From Bacteroidales bacterium (lineage in GTDB: Bacteria > Bacteroidota > Bacteroidia > Bacteroidales > UBA12077): DNA of 46,093 nucleotides. The notes under the pieces are model-generated. The model saw only the letters and a program-made list of their open reading frames with translations, was not told where the DNA came from and did not search any database. Where the stretch lies: assembly GCA_013138975.1 (NCBI GenBank), contig WTBR01000103.1:1-46093 (forward strand). The letters are read 5' to 3'. Position numbers and translations under genes: made by a program. Positions 16,262 to 25,646 of the stretch are shown here, piece after piece; the first letter of the stretch is position 1, and each line of letters opens with the position of its first letter.

Positions 16262-16396
16262 AGCGAATTGTTAAATTATCAATTTCTATAAAATACTATC
16301 GTATTTTGCTGAATTACAAATTCAGTGAAAATAAGAAAGCGGCAATACAATTGCCACTTAGCTTCTTCGATCTATTTTATATGTCGCTTATCGGGG
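16262..16396 (+). repeat. Four-hairpin repeat, copy 4 (5'-truncated)
   Basis: Stem 1 is missing; similarity starts around GAATTGTTAAATTATC and continues through stems 2, 3 and 4 to the conserved tail and CGGGGG. It stands between the hydrolase gene and the small gene at 16586. A 5' truncation suggests decay or partial replacement by neighbouring DNA. Confidence 0.8.
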
Positions 16397-16585
16397 GTTT
16401 CATAATATTGATCTTATTAGATAATCTTTTTTTTATCAAAATAATTTTCTTGTCGAAATAAAAGCTTTTCGTTTTGCAAGTGCCAAATACACCAAATATT
16501 ACAAATAACAAGAACTATCAATATATCACTACACCCCTGTATGCTTTTCTTTACTATACTTACTTTATCAATCTAATTCTATTAT
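16397..16585. other. Gap downstream of the methyltransferase pair
   Basis: AT-rich sequence between repeat copy 4 and the stop of the small putative nuclease gene. I see no gene, strong hairpin or promoter here. Confidence 0.3.
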
Positions 16586-17209
16586 TTACGTATTAGATAG
16601 ATTAATCCAAAAATGATGTAGATAAAAACTAACAGATTTGTCTTCGTAATCAAATTGATGCAATGATATATACTCGTTATTAAAGATTTCCTTTTCTTTC
16701 AATATCTCATTCGAATTAAAATTATGGGATATGCTATTATTCACTGTTTTTAACCAATATTCAATTGAATTATTTTCTATATAAGCAATTAAACCATTAT
16801 CAAAAATTCTATTTGAATCTCCATGAATCCCTTTTTTAAATCGCTCTATTCCACCTGATGAATTGCCGGAATTATTTGTACCAATAACATACTCCTCATT
16901 AGACTGAGTATTATATTTTGGTAATCTTTTTCCTTCAACATAAAATATTCGGGTGAATTTGTCATCGTTTAAGTAGAAATAAATATCTTCTCTTGTTTGT
17001 TTTCCTTTTGATTTATTTTCTTTTCCAACACCTACCCATAACTTTTCAGAGACTGTTCCTATAGCATTAAAAGTATCTGCTAATAACTGATTCTTTAAAT
17101 CTTCATTATCTGAATTATTAAGTTTCGAAACACAGGATATAATTCCTTTACGAATTATATCAAACACAATGTTCAAATATGGATTGGATGGTAGGTTATC
17201 GAATTGCAT
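16586..17209 (-). CDS. Putative PD-(D/E)xK nuclease partner of the N6-methyltransferase
   Basis: The 207-residue protein starts 4 bp after the stop of the large methyltransferase gene, so the two are co-transcribed. A segment with TREDIYFYLND followed by IFYVEGKRLPKY (residues about 73-102) has the D...E-x-K spacing of PD-(D/E)xK nucleases, and HG-N-RIFDNGLIAYIE near 130-147 is reminiscent of restriction subunits. I do not recognise a named family. The best reading is the cleaving subunit of a restriction-like system whose modification and specificity domains are in the upstream gene. The nuclease call is inference from motif and context. Confidence 0.6.
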   Translation of the reverse strand: MQFDNLPSNPYLNIVFDIIRKGIISCVSKLNNSDNEDLKNQLLADTFNAIGTVSEKLWVGVGKENKSKGKQTREDIYFYLNDDKFTRIFYVEGKRLPKYNTQSNEEYVIGTNNSGNSSGGIERFKKGIHGDSNRIFDNGLIAYIENNSIEYWLKTVNNSISHNFNSNEILKEKEIFNNEYISLHQFDYEDKSVSFYLHHFWINLSNT

Positions 17210-17213
17210 ATTC

Positions 17214-20129
17214 CTAAAAACCTTTATTAAACATTATGCCTTTTATCTCCTCTGCATCTCTATACCCAATGCTTCTTGTCCAATATTTTAATGCTCTTGG
17301 TTTAAGAAAACTAATGCAGTTAGGCTCATTAATATATGTGACAATTCTATTTATTCGCAATCCGTTATTTGAAATATCATCTTTTAATAACCCACGATAA
17401 ATATTTTCATTTTCTTCCGAAATATTTAATTCTATTGGATTTTCTGAATTTGCATGAAAAAATGTAACCCACACCCAATATTCATTAATAATCATCCTTT
17501 TTAGACGGAATTTATAATCACCATTCTCATATATGAAATTCATTATTTCACAAAAAGCCGAGGCATATTCTTCAAGATTATTAACTGAGGATTCATCAAA
17601 CAATACTCCTTCTGTTTTATTTATGCATTGTGCCAATAATTCAGTATCCTCCCAAACGGCTTTCTCCATATCACTTGGTTCATCAAACGGAACTGGATTT
17701 CCCTGTGAGTCAACCTTTAGGGGAAGATTCATGATATCTTGTGCATCAATTGTATATCGACCACTTTGCTGTATAAATATTTTAGATGATGCTACCCCTA
17801 CAAGTTGTTTATATATTGGCTTATTTAATTTAAACGTAGTAATAAATTCCTCCATTTCAACTTGTTCTCCACCTTTTATTCCTAGCATTCCTTTAGGAAA
17901 AAAAGCATTTTCATTATTTAATAAAATAGGGATATTATAATTTAAGTTTAATCGTATTAATATATTGGGAGAATCATATAACTCTCTTTTTGAATTTACA
18001 CGAACAACATCATCTTTATTGCATATTTTGTAAATTTTATCAGTAATAGAATCATCTTGAATATTTTCTGATAAAATAATCTTTCTTCCCAATAAATTAA
18101 TTTTATTTTTTTTAGCAGAAGCATCTCGTTGAAAACCCACATTTGCTATCCAATTCTTATCTTTTCGGTAATCCTCAACACTATAAGGGTTTGATAAATA
18201 TTTACCTACATAAAAATGTAACCTACCTCCTCCTAAAAGGTTTGTTTTCCAATAGCACTTTTCTTTTGATGCTTTTTCAAAAGGAACTAGAAATTGGTCA
18301 TATTTATCGATTTGGAAACGTAACGCTCCTTTATGATTTAAATAAGAACTTCTAACAATAATATGTTTTATTGGTTCAAAGTTACTCTTCACATTTTCTA
18401 TTAATATAGCAATAGTTGCAACTTTAGTTTTTCCCCATAAGAAATCTTTTAAAGATGTAAAATCATATATTTTGTGAGTATTCCAATTTGAGAATATAGT
18501 TCTTCTATATGACAAAGAGGTTGGATTATACAAAAATGCAGAAGAAGGCATAATCATAAACAATAATCCCGATGGAGCTAATAACTTCTCTAAGGATTTG
18601 TAAAGAATAGTTAATGCCGGATTTTTATCTGGAAAATCTTGTTTCCTATTCTTTTTATCAAAATAGAATTCATTATCACATATATCGTCTAATCCTTTTT
18701 TAGCATTATTCTTATTTTCTTCCTTGTCAATATTAAATGGAGGGTTTCCAACAATAACATCAAATTTAAATTCACTATTCTTATACCACTTAAAGAATCC
18801 AGTTACCCCAAGATTACCTTTTTCCATTAAGTTGTCAAATTGTATTAAATCAATATCTTTTGGATGGAAATTACTTGTATATTCAATTTGTAATGATGTT
18901 GCAGTAATAGAAATAGCATCTCTATTAATGTCAAGTCCATAAATACAATTTGATAATACTTTTTTTAAAGTTGAGATATCATCTTTACCTTCAATTTTAT
19001 CTTTGTTGTTTTGCAACATCCACAAGGTAATTAACCTTTTATAAGCAAGAACAAGGAATATCCCTGAGCCACATGAAGGATCAAGAAGTTTAAAATTATC
19101 AAAGTCTATTTCTCTGTCAAATGGTAATAGCTCATCTATTAACAAACGGGCAAGGTGTGGAGGTGTATAATAAGCGCCGTCTTTTTGTTGCCTTCCATCA
19201 ACTGTTAGAATAAATCTTTCGTAAAGTCTAGAGATAAATTCAATAGGTATAAATTTCAAATCATAAAGTTGCCAAAATGAACCTTGTCCATAACTTTCAT
19301 AATGTCCATCCAATGCAGTTGCAATAGTAGAAAGGTCACTTTGATATATTTCAGCAATTTCCTTTGCTGTCAAATCAAATACACCTCCATTAAACTTTTT
19401 ACCTAATTGTTTAAAGAGCTTTGGGATATCTCCATTTCTTAGTATATCGCAGAATGTTGTATTTGTTTTTGTTCCCTTTTTTAAGTAAGGTGCAAAAAAA
19501 TTATTTTTAAAAATATTTTCTTCCTTTTCATCAACTTGTTCTTCCAAATATTTAATTAAAATACATTTTACTACAAGAGGACGAAGTGTGTCAGACGAGC
19601 AACCAATTAAGCTTTCTTTTGAAAGTATATTTTTATCTATATGTTCAAGTAATTTTACATAAGGGGATACTGATAGATAATCATTTGTTTTATCCTCAAG
19701 AATCCTACCAGCAAAAATTTGTTCCTTAAGTTGAAAATCAATTTTTGAAATGAGATGAAGAATATTTGGTTTTAATTCTCCTTTTTTAGTAACCTGTATT
19801 GGTAAACGAGTGTCAATAACTGTTATCTCATTATTATCAATCACAATTGCTATAGCTATTTCGCCAACTGTCCATATTTTTTTATTAATGATAGCAAGCT
19901 CATTTCCCTTAACTTGTTTATTCCGATAATCAAAAATATATACAAATGGGATTTTGTGTTTTTCCAGTTCACTATCAAGGCAGTAAAAATAATCTGCCCC
20001 CACTTCTTTGGCTTGGAGTTGATAATATCTTAACCTTTTATCACTTATGCTTTCTGAAACACAATACAAATTGTCCGCATATTCTTCAATGGACAAAAAA
20101 TTAATAATTGTATTGTTTTCTGCACTCAT
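17214..20129 (-). CDS. Eco57I-type DNA N6-adenine methyltransferase (restriction-modification or phage-defence enzyme)
   Basis: The 971-residue enzyme has an N6-adenine methyltransferase core: SAM motif I LLDPSCGSGIFLVLAYKRL near residues 342-360 and the catalytic NPPF motif in FDVIVGNPPFNID near 450-462. Before the core, KDGAYYTPPHLARLL is the usual lead-in of type I/IIG methyltransferases. The ~320-residue N-terminal part contains VYIFDYRNKQ and EITVIDTR and may be a nuclease-like or specificity region, though no clear PD-(D/E)xK is visible. The C-terminal ~350 residues should hold target recognition. With the 207-residue partner it forms a two-gene operon at the edge of the accessory block, tail-to-tail with nothing and only ~180 bp from the formate dehydrogenase stop. 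Confidence 0.85.
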   Translation of the reverse strand: MSAENNTIINFLSIEEYADNLYCVSESISDKRLRYYQLQAKEVGADYFYCLDSELEKHKIPFVYIFDYRNKQVKGNELAIINKKIWTVGEIAIAIVIDNNEITVIDTRLPIQVTKKGELKPNILHLISKIDFQLKEQIFAGRILEDKTNDYLSVSPYVKLLEHIDKNILSKESLIGCSSDTLRPLVVKCILIKYLEEQVDEKEENIFKNNFFAPYLKKGTKTNTTFCDILRNGDIPKLFKQLGKKFNGGVFDLTAKEIAEIYQSDLSTIATALDGHYESYGQGSFWQLYDLKFIPIEFISRLYERFILTVDGRQQKDGAYYTPPHLARLLIDELLPFDREIDFDNFKLLDPSCGSGIFLVLAYKRLITLWMLQNNKDKIEGKDDISTLKKVLSNCIYGLDINRDAISITATSLQIEYTSNFHPKDIDLIQFDNLMEKGNLGVTGFFKWYKNSEFKFDVIVGNPPFNIDKEENKNNAKKGLDDICDNEFYFDKKNRKQDFPDKNPALTILYKSLEKLLAPSGLLFMIMPSSAFLYNPTSLSYRRTIFSNWNTHKIYDFTSLKDFLWGKTKVATIAILIENVKSNFEPIKHIIVRSSYLNHKGALRFQIDKYDQFLVPFEKASKEKCYWKTNLLGGGRLHFYVGKYLSNPYSVEDYRKDKNWIANVGFQRDASAKKNKINLLGRKIILSENIQDDSITDKIYKICNKDDVVRVNSKRELYDSPNILIRLNLNYNIPILLNNENAFFPKGMLGIKGGEQVEMEEFITTFKLNKPIYKQLVGVASSKIFIQQSGRYTIDAQDIMNLPLKVDSQGNPVPFDEPSDMEKAVWEDTELLAQCINKTEGVLFDESSVNNLEEYASAFCEIMNFIYENGDYKFRLKRMIINEYWVWVTFFHANSENPIELNISEENENIYRGLLKDDISNNGLRINRIVTYINEPNCISFLKPRALKYWTRSIGYRDAEEIKGIMFNKGF

Positions 20130-20298
20130 TCTTTACTCAGATTTAAGTTAACTACGAAGATACAAATATTTATTTATATCGTTGTTTTATTTACTGGCTT
20201 TACTCGTTCTCTCTGAATGGCACAGAATAATCAAAAAAGACTATTATTCTATATTAAACTCAAAAAAAGCATAATAGACTTAACTAATTCATTTGGTG

Positions 20299-20680
20299 AA
20301 TTTATTTCCAATTCATGAATCTATCTTTTCTACTTTAATGGCACATACCTTGGTTTCAGGAATTTTTGCCACAGGATCTAAGGCACAGATTGTTAATTCA
20401 TTTGTTGGTGTTTCGTGAAAATGAAATGTTAGGGATGCAACTCCTTTAGGGCAGATACGTGTAAGGTCTGTTTTTACCCGAACATTACCTCTTCTTGATT
20501 TTACAGTAACATATTCTCCATTTTTAATTCCCATCTGCTCTGCATCCCAAGGATTTATCCTGAGTAATTCCTCTCCATCAAGAATTTCAAGTCCCTCAAC
20601 TCTACGTGTCATAGTAGCTGTGTGGTAATGATATAAACTTCGATCTGTTGTTAGTAATAAAGGATATTCGCTATCAGGTA
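20299..20680 (-). repeat. Intact member of the duplicated fdhA 3' segment
   Basis: This block, the last ~120 codons of fdhA plus about 15 bp past the stop, is similar to 10620-11000 in the same orientation. The two copies bracket about 9.3 kb of accessory genes. Similarity ends in both copies at the same point downstream of the stop. Confidence 0.8.
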
Positions 20681-22988
20681 ATTCTATAGATGCTTTATAT
20701 GTAAGTGGAAAGAATCGACCTAAGCCATTTTCTTTAGAGAATTTCTCGGTATGCAGAAATTTTGTTCCCATATGATTTTCATCCGGGCAAGGCCATTGCA
20801 AACCTTCCGTCTCAATTCGATCGTATTTTATTCCGCCATAAATAGCGGTTACCTCATTAATCTCATCCATAATATCTTCCGAAGAAGTATATTCAAATCC
20901 TTTAGCACCTAATCGTTTGGCAATTTCAGCTGCAATCCACCAATCATCTTTTGCATCTCCGGGAGCATCTATTGCTTTACGAACCCGTTGTACTCTTCGT
21001 TCAGTATTTGTAAAAGTGCCATTTTTTTCGGCGAATGATGTTGCGGGAAGAACCACATCGGCATACTTGGCTGTCTCGGTCATAAAAATGTCCTGAACAA
21101 CAAAGAAATCAAGATTCTTTAAGGCTTTTTTTACATGGTTAGCATCTGCCTCGCTAAGAATAGGATTCTCTCCTACCTGATACAAAGCTTTTATATTACC
21201 TTTTTCTATTTCATCAAAAATCTCAGTATGCGTAATTCCTGCTTTTGAATCGAGTTTAACGCCCCAATATTTTTCAAATCTTTCTTGTTCTTTGGGATCT
21301 GTTACTTTTTTATAACCGGAATAAACATTTGGCAGGCCACCCATATCGCAAGCTCCCTGAACATTATTTTGTCCTCGTAAAGGATTTACACCTGCAGACT
21401 CTTTTCCAATATTACCTGTAAGCAAAGCTATATTACTAACTGCTAAAACATTGTCGGTACCGTGCGAATGTTGAGTTATTCCCATTGCATAAACCAATGA
21501 CGAAGGTTTATTTGTTGCATAAATTCTTGCTGCTTCTTCTATCTTCTCTCGAGGAACTCCTGTTATCTTTTCTGTTGTATCAAGATCAAACTCATTTAAT
21601 GATTCTAAGAACTGATCGTAATCTTCGCATCTTGATTTTATAAATTCGGTATCTTCAAGTTTTTCATCAACAATAACTTTCATCATTCCCATAAGTAAAA
21701 CCACATCGGTTCCGGGTTTCTGCTGTAAATGAACATCAGCAAAACGACACAAATCAATTTCTTTTGGATTAGCAACAATAATTTTTGCACCTTTCCTTTT
21801 TGCCTCTTTAATATGCAGTCCGATAATTGGATGCGCTGCTGTAGTATTAGAACCTATTGAAAATAATGTTGAAACATTTTTAAATTCATCAATTGAATTT
21901 GTCATTGCTCCGCTTCCAAAACTTTGAACCAAACCGGATACTGTTGGTGCATGACAAAGCCTTGCGCAATGATCTACATTATTTGTTTCCATGGCTGCTC
22001 TTGCCAATTTTTGGATAACATAATTATCTTCGTTTGGGATTTTAGCAGAGGTAAGTGCTGCAAATTTATCTCCTTTAGCATTTTTAAACTTACTCGCTAT
22101 AAGATCTAATGCTTCATCCCAACTTGATTCCACAAACTCCCCATTTTTCTTAATCAAGGGTTTGGATAATCTATCGGGATGATTGACAAAACTATACCCA
22201 TATCGACCTTTAACGCAAAGTCTTCCTTTATTTACAATGCTATCACGATCGCCTCTTGAGCTTACTACTGTATTTCCTCTAACTCCCAAATATATATTAC
22301 AACCAACTCCGCAATACACACATACGGTTTTCACTTCACGAGTGGGCAGGCGTTTCTCTTTCACATAAAGTGCTCCAACAGGACATCGCACAACACACTC
22401 ACCGCATGATTCACACACCGATTCTTTTATCGTTCTGTTACTAAAAGTGCTTATAATCGTATCAAAACCTCTATATCCATAATCAAGGGCGTTTACTCCT
22501 TGTACTTCGTCACATGTTCTAACACAAATTCCACACATTATACATTTATCATGATCTAGCGTAAAAAATGGATTTGAATCGTCTTTCTCTATTTTTTGTT
22601 TTGTGGGTCTTAATCTTTTAAGTCTTTCTTCATCAACACCAACATATGCTGTTACTTCTTGTAATTGACAGGTACTATTTTTTGCGCAATTTGTACAATC
22701 CTGGGTATGATTTACATGAATTAGTTCAAGTGTTGTTTGGCGAATTAATGATATTTCCTGACTTTCTGTTCTAACAATCATTCCTTCTTCTACAGGCGTT
22801 TTGCAAGCAATTATCTGCCCTCTACGCCCTTCGATTTCAACCATGCACATTCGGCAATTACCCGATGGTATTAGATCTGGATGATGACATAAAGTTGGGA
22901 TATAAATATTATTTTCAATTGCTGCCTCAAGAATCGTTTGATCCTTGTTAACTGCTAATTTTATACCGTCGATATTAATATTTACCAT
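20313..22988 (-). CDS. fdhA: Formate dehydrogenase catalytic subunit (NuoG/FdhF type, Cys form)
   Basis: The 891-residue subunit should oxidise formate at a Mo- or W-bis-pterin. Fe-S sites run in order: [2Fe-2S] C34, C45, C48, C62; His94-C98-C101-C107 [4Fe-4S]; two ferredoxin clusters C149/152/155/159 and C192/195/198/202; then the cluster of the catalytic domain C223/226/230/258. The active-site residue is C345 in CARLCHAP, where selenoenzymes have Sec. With the NuoF-like and NuoE-like genes upstream it forms a soluble NAD(P)-linked, possibly electron-bifurcating, enzyme. Hydrogenase is unlikely because H-cluster motifs are absent. Its 3' ~380 bp are duplicated at 10620-11000. The start ATG has the usual NuoG-like N terminus. 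Confidence 0.9.
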   Translation of the reverse strand: MVNINIDGIKLAVNKDQTILEAAIENNIYIPTLCHHPDLIPSGNCRMCMVEIEGRRGQIIACKTPVEEGMIVRTESQEISLIRQTTLELIHVNHTQDCTNCAKNSTCQLQEVTAYVGVDEERLKRLRPTKQKIEKDDSNPFFTLDHDKCIMCGICVRTCDEVQGVNALDYGYRGFDTIISTFSNRTIKESVCESCGECVVRCPVGALYVKEKRLPTREVKTVCVYCGVGCNIYLGVRGNTVVSSRGDRDSIVNKGRLCVKGRYGYSFVNHPDRLSKPLIKKNGEFVESSWDEALDLIASKFKNAKGDKFAALTSAKIPNEDNYVIQKLARAAMETNNVDHCARLCHAPTVSGLVQSFGSGAMTNSIDEFKNVSTLFSIGSNTTAAHPIIGLHIKEAKRKGAKIIVANPKEIDLCRFADVHLQQKPGTDVVLLMGMMKVIVDEKLEDTEFIKSRCEDYDQFLESLNEFDLDTTEKITGVPREKIEEAARIYATNKPSSLVYAMGITQHSHGTDNVLAVSNIALLTGNIGKESAGVNPLRGQNNVQGACDMGGLPNVYSGYKKVTDPKEQERFEKYWGVKLDSKAGITHTEIFDEIEKGNIKALYQVGENPILSEADANHVKKALKNLDFFVVQDIFMTETAKYADVVLPATSFAEKNGTFTNTERRVQRVRKAIDAPGDAKDDWWIAAEIAKRLGAKGFEYTSSEDIMDEINEVTAIYGGIKYDRIETEGLQWPCPDENHMGTKFLHTEKFSKENGLGRFFPLTYKASIELPDSEYPLLLTTDRSLYHYHTATMTRRVEGLEILDGEELLRINPWDAEQMGIKNGEYVTVKSRRGNVRVKTDLTRICPKGVASLTFHFHETPTNELTICALDPVAKIPETKVCAIKVEKIDS

Positions 22989-23065
22989 ATTTCTATATTT
23001 TTAACAATAGTTTCCGATAAAAGTATATGGACTAAAGTCCATCATTATGTTACGTTCTGCAAGAG

Positions 23066-23193
23066 GGTGTCCAAAAAGTCCCTTTAGTGTCATTCCCTTG
23101 AAAAAGGGAATCTCTTAATTAAATAACACACAATGAATTATGAGATCCCCAATCAAGTTGGGGATGACAGATAATGACTTTTTAGACAACCCC
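23066..23193. repeat. Composite inverted repeat, module type 1
   Basis: Outer arms GGGTGTCCAAAAAGTC (23066 on) and GACTTTTTAGACAACCCC (to 23193) are inverted copies of each other. Between them is a second dyad, GTCATTCCC...GGGAATCTC facing GAGATCCCC...GGGGATGAC. It occupies the gap between the NuoF-like gene and fdhA, so it would be transcribed within the operon. The same outer arms surround different contents at 25868. Confidence 0.7.
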
Positions 23194-23262
23194 TTAGTCA
23201 AAATCACAAACCAATTGGGCTTCAGCCCTTTTTTTAATCTTATTTCGGACACAAATTATGTA

Positions 23263-25143
23263 TTAATCTACAATTTCTTTATTTCCGGGATAAACTTCAA
23301 TTGCACTGAATTTTACAGGACATTTGTCCAAACACATGCCACATTTTATACAAAGATCTTGATCTATATAATGCAAATCTTTAGGTTTACCACTAATTGC
23401 TGCCACAGGACAAGCTTTGAAACAGATATGGCAACCTGTACATTTATCTTCAAGTATTTCGTAATATTTAAGATCACGACATACTTTGGCCGAGCATCTT
23501 TTATTTTGAATATGATCTATATATTCATCTTTAAAGTACCTTAAGGTTGTTAATACAGGATTTGGTGCTGTTTGACCTAATCCACATAAGGAACCTTTCA
23601 TTATTCCCTCTCCTAATTCTTCAAGCAATTTTATATCTTCCATTGTGCCACGACCTGCAACTATATCTTCAAGTATTGCAAGCATTTGTTTCGTTCCCAA
23701 CCTACATGGAGCACACTCGCCGCAAGATTCTTTATGCGCAAAATCTATGAAGAATTTGGCTACATCTACCATGCAATTATCCTCATCCATCACAACTAAT
23801 CCACCTGATCCCATTATTGTACCGGCTTTTGCCAGCGATTCATAATCGACAGGGATATCAATCATACTTGCAGGTACACAACCTCCTGATGGCCCCCCGG
23901 TTTGTACTGCTTTAAGTTTTTTTCCATTATCAACTCCACCACCAATATCGTATATTATTTCTCTTAGGGTAGTTCCCATTGGTACTTCAATTAATCCGGT
24001 ATTTTTTACTTTCCCAACCAAAGCAAAAGTTTTTGTTCCTTTACTTTCTTTTGTACCAAATTTTGAAAACCATCCTGGTTCGTTTTGGAGTATTCTTGCC
24101 ACTGATACCAGTGTTTCAACATTATTTATAATTGTTGGTTTTTTCCACAATCCAGAAATTGCAGGAAAAGGAGGCCTCGGTCTTGGCATTCCTCTTTCTC
24201 CTTCTATGGATGCTATAAGTGCTGTTTCTTCGCCGCAAACAAAAGCACCTGCTCCTTCTTTCATTTTTAATTTAAAATCAAAGCCTGAACCTAAAATATC
24301 CTTACCCAACAGGTTTTTCTCTTCTGCTTGAGATATGGCTAAACGCAATCTTTCCAATGCTAATGGATATTCTGCTCTACAATAAATATAAGCTGTTGAT
24401 GCTCCTATAGCGTATCCGGCTATGACCATACCTTCAATTAAGGAATGTGGATCGCCTTCGAGCAAAGATCGATTCATAAATGCTCCGGGATCGCCTTCAT
24501 CAGCATTACATATTAAATATTTTGTGTCATTTTCTTGATCTTTGCAAAATTGCCATTTACGCCAAGTGGGGAATCCTGCTCCTCCCCGACCTCTTAATCC
24601 CGACTCTTTCAATCTTTCAATTACGTCTTGAGAAGATAGTTTGAGAGCATCCCGAAGACCTGCATATCCTTTATTTGCTATATAGTGATTTAAGTTTGTA
24701 GGATCGATTAAACCACAATTATTAAGCACAAGTCTTTTTTGAGGTTTCATAACCGGAATATTAAACAAATCGGGCAAATTTGTTTGCCCATTTTGCCCTA
24801 TAACTCCAATAATATTTTCATTAATTATTTCGCCATTATTAAGAAAAGCCTCAGTCATTTTTGCAACATCTTTTTCCTCAACATTACCATAAACAATTAC
24901 AGGATATCCGGGTCTATAAACAGATACAATTGGCTCAAGATAGCACATTCCAATACAACCAACTTCAAGTACTTTACACTCATGATTTCCAGATGAAATC
25001 TCAGCTTTAAGTTTTTCTATAATAATTCCTGCACCGGCTGATCTTCCACATGTGGCATTACCAACAAGAAACACAGGAACGGAACCATTAAGTAAATCAG
25101 TCCATTCTTCCGATGCTTGCTTAATTTGTTTAGTTATATCCAT
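23263..25143 (-). CDS. NuoF-like NADH/flavin subunit of the formate dehydrogenase
   Basis: The 626-residue protein has three parts. Residues 1-105 are a thioredoxin-like [2Fe-2S] domain (C32, C56, C63, C67). Residues about 140-540 are the NuoF core with the FMN/NADH loop GLRGRGGAGFPTWRKW (182-197) and the N3-type cluster CGECAPC (474-480) plus C520. The C terminus carries two ferredoxin clusters, C568/571/574/578 and C598/601/604/608. This architecture is that of HydB/HndC/HylB proteins in multimeric hydrogenases and formate dehydrogenases, some of which bifurcate electrons between NAD(P)+ and ferredoxin. It lies 3 bp after the NuoE-like gene and upstream of fdhA. Bifurcation cannot be judged from sequence alone. 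Confidence 0.9.
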   Translation of the reverse strand: MDITKQIKQASEEWTDLLNGSVPVFLVGNATCGRSAGAGIIIEKLKAEISSGNHECKVLEVGCIGMCYLEPIVSVYRPGYPVIVYGNVEEKDVAKMTEAFLNNGEIINENIIGVIGQNGQTNLPDLFNIPVMKPQKRLVLNNCGLIDPTNLNHYIANKGYAGLRDALKLSSQDVIERLKESGLRGRGGAGFPTWRKWQFCKDQENDTKYLICNADEGDPGAFMNRSLLEGDPHSLIEGMVIAGYAIGASTAYIYCRAEYPLALERLRLAISQAEEKNLLGKDILGSGFDFKLKMKEGAGAFVCGEETALIASIEGERGMPRPRPPFPAISGLWKKPTIINNVETLVSVARILQNEPGWFSKFGTKESKGTKTFALVGKVKNTGLIEVPMGTTLREIIYDIGGGVDNGKKLKAVQTGGPSGGCVPASMIDIPVDYESLAKAGTIMGSGGLVVMDEDNCMVDVAKFFIDFAHKESCGECAPCRLGTKQMLAILEDIVAGRGTMEDIKLLEELGEGIMKGSLCGLGQTAPNPVLTTLRYFKDEYIDHIQNKRCSAKVCRDLKYYEILEDKCTGCHICFKACPVAAISGKPKDLHYIDQDLCIKCGMCLDKCPVKFSAIEVYPGNKEIVD

Positions 25144-25146
25144 AAA

Positions 25147-25605
25147 CTATTTGTTTTTTCCCTTTAACGAAAATAACTTTTCTACTTTCTGAGGTGTCAG
25201 ATTCGCTTCAACTGTTTCATTTACCATTACGCATGGCGCTAAACTACAAGCTCCGATACATGCAACATTTTCAATTGAGTGCTTTAAATCTGCAGATGTT
25301 TCACCTTCTTTAATACCTAAATGGTTTTCTATCTCTTCTTGAATTCTGGGCGCTCCTTTCACATGACATGCGGTTCCCCTGCATAACATAATATGTTTTT
25401 CTCCTTTTGGTGTAAATCTAAACTGAGCGTAGAATGTAGCAACGCCATAAACTTTACTCATAGGTACGTGGGCAAATCGAGCGATCTCTTCCATTGAATC
25501 ATCAGACAAAAAACCAACTACATTTTGCACTTTTTGAAGTATCGGAATAAGCTCTTCTTCTTTTCCTTCGAACGAAGAGAATACATCAACTAAATTATTA
25601 TCCAT
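25147..25605 (-). CDS. NuoE-like [2Fe-2S] subunit of the formate dehydrogenase
   Basis: The 152-residue thioredoxin-like ferredoxin has the NuoE cluster ligands C75, C80, C116 and C120 (patterns CRGTAC and CIGAC). The N-terminal helices match the NuoE family. It is the first gene of the operon NuoE-like, NuoF-like, fdhA. A -7 box (TATATTTG on the minus strand, 25647-25654) lies about 40 bp upstream of the ATG. It relays electrons with the NuoF-like subunit. Confidence 0.9.
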   Translation of the reverse strand: MDNNLVDVFSSFEGKEEELIPILQKVQNVVGFLSDDSMEEIARFAHVPMSKVYGVATFYAQFRFTPKGEKHIMLCRGTACHVKGAPRIQEEIENHLGIKEGETSADLKHSIENVACIGACSLAPCVMVNETVEANLTPQKVEKLFSLKGKNK

Positions 25606-25646
25606 AGAAAATATATTTTGTATCTTATAAATATAAGGTAAGTATC

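Noticed and set aside
11001..16396. CRISPR array
   Set aside because: Repeats are ~170 bp and separated by 1-3 kb containing genes; there are no uniform spacers and no cas genes.
20313..25605. NADH dehydrogenase (complex I) genes or an Fe-only hydrogenase
   Set aside because: The large subunit has an FdhF-type catalytic domain with Cys345 in place of Sec; there are no membrane nuo genes and no H-cluster motifs.
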